A stretch of DNA of 64,000 nucleotides from Achromobacter agilis. Lineage in GTDB: Bacteria > Pseudomonadota > Gammaproteobacteria > Burkholderiales > Burkholderiaceae_B. The position numbers and the translations under genes are program-made. Below, piece after piece: positions 62,990 to 64,000 of this stretch (position 1 is its first letter; every line of letters starts with the position of its first letter). The notes below the pieces were generated by a model, which was not told where the DNA came from, searched no databases, and saw only the letters and a program-made list of their open reading frames with translations. The stretch covers positions 88,601 through 152,600 of the forward strand of contig NZ_UFQB01000016.1 of the NCBI RefSeq assembly GCF_900496965.1, given 5' to 3'.

Positions 62990-63316
62990 ATGTCTGCACA
63001 AGCCTGCCCCTCATCTCCCGTCTCGTTTGCGCCGCCGTCCGCGGAGCGTAAACAGGCCGCGTTGCCGGCCAACAGCGTCTTCAGCCCGGCGCAAGCGGTC
63101 CGCCAGGATAGGGCGGCTCCCTTGGGGAGCAGCTTCTTTGGATGGCTATGGTCTTCCTACCGCAAGCATCGCAACGTGGCGCGGTTGCGTAACCTGGCGG
63201 TAGAGATGGACGAACATATGCTGCAGGACGTCGGGGCGCCCAACTGGCTGATCAACGAAGCTGCCGTGAACCGCGACCTGACGCGGCGTCGTGACGTGAA
63301 CTACCTGCGCTGGTAG
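62990..63316 (+). CDS. DUF1127 (YjiS-like) protein
   Basis: The 108-residue protein starts behind GGAG. The N-terminal half is Pro/Ala/Ser-rich and variable. The C-terminal DUF1127 core has WLWSSYRKHRNVARLRNLAVEM and MLQDVGAPNWLINEAAVNRD. Family members are small, basic and linked to stress or RNA-related regulation. It is the last coding gene before the rRNA promoter region. Confidence 0.87.
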   Translation: MSAQACPSSPVSFAPPSAERKQAALPANSVFSPAQAVRQDRAAPLGSSFFGWLWSSYRKHRNVARLRNLAVEMDEHMLQDVGAPNWLINEAAVNRDLTRRRDVNYLRW

Positions 63317-63348
63317 TTGCGGCCTCTAGGGTCTAGGGATGCCGCAAT

Positions 63349-63413
63349 GCGGCCCCGCCCGCTCTTTTTGCTTCTCTATATATAGAGGGTGGAAAACGAG
63401 CCGGCGGGGCCGC
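63349..63413. terminator. Nested inverted repeats after the DUF1127 gene
   Basis: The outer 11-bp arms GCGGCCCCGCC (63349-63359) and GGCGGGGCCGC (63403-63413) enclose a 14-bp palindrome CTCTATATATAGAG (63374-63387). The outer stem would end the preceding transcript just before the first rRNA promoter and insulate it. The inner palindrome may be a separate binding site. Confidence 0.55.
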
Positions 63414-63440
63414 TTGTCTTGCCGAAAGTTGTGCTATAGT
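63414..63440 (+). promoter_or_regulatory. rRNA promoter P1 (candidate)
   Basis: TATAGT at 63435-63440 is preceded by GTGC and by TTGTCT at 63414-63419. Spacing is 15, so the -35 is imperfect. The element resembles P2 and P3 downstream. Confidence 0.5.
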
Positions 63441-63526
63441 CTCGCTCCTTCGCGGTTCGGACAGTTTGAACCCCGAAGCCAAGCAAGCAATCATTGCATG
63501 GATCGCGCGAATCAGGCAGAAGCCAG

Positions 63527-63555
63527 TTGCGCAGTTCGAAACAGTGTGCTATAGT
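63527..63555 (+). promoter_or_regulatory. rRNA promoter P2
   Basis: TTGCGC (63527-63532), 17 nt, TATAGT (63550-63555). The flanking sequence (CAGGCAGAAGCCAGTTGC before, CTTGGACTTGG after) recurs at P3. Confidence 0.7.
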
Positions 63556-63657
63556 CTTGGACTTGGTTGGTGATGACGATTAAGGGTTTACCCTGGATTC
63601 ACTGGCCACCCGAATTAACCGGGTTGCGAGATACGGTGCAAGTCAGGCGGAAGCCGG

Positions 63658-63687
63658 TTGCATAATCTGCAAAAATCGTGTTATAGT
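63658..63687 (+). promoter_or_regulatory. rRNA promoter P3
   Basis: TTGCAT (63658-63663), 18 nt, TATAGT (63682-63687; TTATAG at 17 nt is an alternative). It lies 132 nt after P2 within a duplicated promoter unit. Confidence 0.7.
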
Positions 63688-63839
63688 TTCGGGCTTGGCA
63701 GTTGCTGAAAATTCAGGGTTTATCCTGATGTTTCGATAGCTGCTAAAGAGGAAAGGGTCTTGAAGAAGGGTCGTAAAGCGGCCGCGGCAGGAAAGCAAGG
63801 CGCGAGTTTGAGAGAAATTTTGAAACAAGCGATGCTGAC

Positions 63840-63868
63840 TTGACAAGCGATAAAAACTTCTTCATAAT
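63840..63868 (+). promoter_or_regulatory. rRNA promoter P4 (near-consensus)
   Basis: TTGACA (63840-63845), 17 nt, CATAAT (63863-63868): a perfect -35, ideal spacing and a one-mismatch -10. It is closest to the rRNA leader and probably a main start. Confidence 0.8.
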
Positions 63869-63898
63869 CTCATTTCTCTGCTGCTGACACAGCAAGCG

Positions 63899-63910
63899 AC
63901 GCGAAAGCGT
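63899..63910 (+). promoter_or_regulatory. Small hairpin in the rRNA leader (boxB-like)
   Basis: ACGC-GAAA-GCGT is a GNRA-loop hairpin about 40 nt before boxA, the order seen in rRNA antitermination leaders. Confidence 0.5.
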
Positions 63911-63950
63911 AGCGGCTGGGAAGGCAGGCAGTACAGAATTTAGCAGTACC

Positions 63951-63962
63951 GCTCTTTAACAA
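63951..63962 (+). promoter_or_regulatory. boxA antitermination element of an rRNA operon
   Basis: GCTCTTTAACAA matches the rrn boxA core, which binds NusB/NusE. It implies a 16S rRNA gene just beyond the right edge. The remaining bases to 64000 are leader. Confidence 0.85.
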
Positions 63963-64000
63963 TTAAACAACCGATAAGTGTGGGCGCTTGATGCGGGTGC

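Overview
The window is high-GC DNA in the style of the Alcaligenaceae (Bordetella/Achromobacter group). This is inferred from two Bug-type solute receptors, a prpR/prpB propionate locus, a DUF1127 gene next to a GcvA-like LysR gene, and an rRNA leader with a boxA at the right end. Genes are dense, with short overlapping operons on both strands. No complete RNA gene, CRISPR array or insertion sequence was seen.

Layout. 1-4445 is the right end of an integrative element of visibly lower GC: two paralogous proteins of unknown function, a tyrosine recombinase, and a 3' fragment of tRNA-Pro that marks the attachment site. 4681-9854 holds an FtsH-like AAA+/M41 protease without membrane segments, overlapped by a membrane-protein gene and followed by a YbjN-like gene and a small lipoprotein. 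9902-16686 is a 2-methylcitrate (propionate) locus: Bug receptor, AcnA-type aconitase and prpB, divergent from the sigma-54 activator prpR, with a recognisable -24/-12 promoter. 16699-21705 holds a LysE exporter and a LysR-controlled HMG-CoA-lyase-like / CaiB CoA-transferase / Bug group. 21715-30509 holds assorted single genes, among them tandem isochorismatase-family hydrolases beside a decayed lysR pseudogene, an AraC/aldo-keto reductase pair and tpm.

30516-46273 is the most interesting block. It has a Liv-type ABC transporter with a fused permease-ATPase plus two oxidoreductases, an SDR / lambda-crystallin-like dehydrogenase / BKACE operon, a gntR-gldA operon, and an operon of split transketolase, AroE-like dehydrogenase and GMC oxidoreductase. 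Near-identical 15-16 bp palindromic elements precede three of these transcription units. I read this as one GntR-controlled catabolic regulon for an unidentified hydroxylated substrate, probably a sugar acid or polyol: import, oxidation at the 3-position, BKACE cleavage with acetyl-CoA, and two-carbon transfer by transketolase.

46284-46425 is a cluster of GGTGTCxGACACC palindromes. 46475-52498 is a proline-racemase-family gene lacking the second catalytic Cys, with a spermidine/putrescine-type ABC importer and a GlxA-type regulator. 52555-58983 holds a GST, DUF1653, a DEDDh exonuclease, a MazG-like hydrolase, an ABM monooxygenase, two unknown secreted proteins and a large MscS-family channel. 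59219-63316 holds a LysR / CoA-transferase pair and the GcvA-like / DUF1127 pair. 63414-64000 is the promoter and leader region of an rRNA operon, with up to four tandem promoters and boxA. The 16S gene would start just beyond the window.
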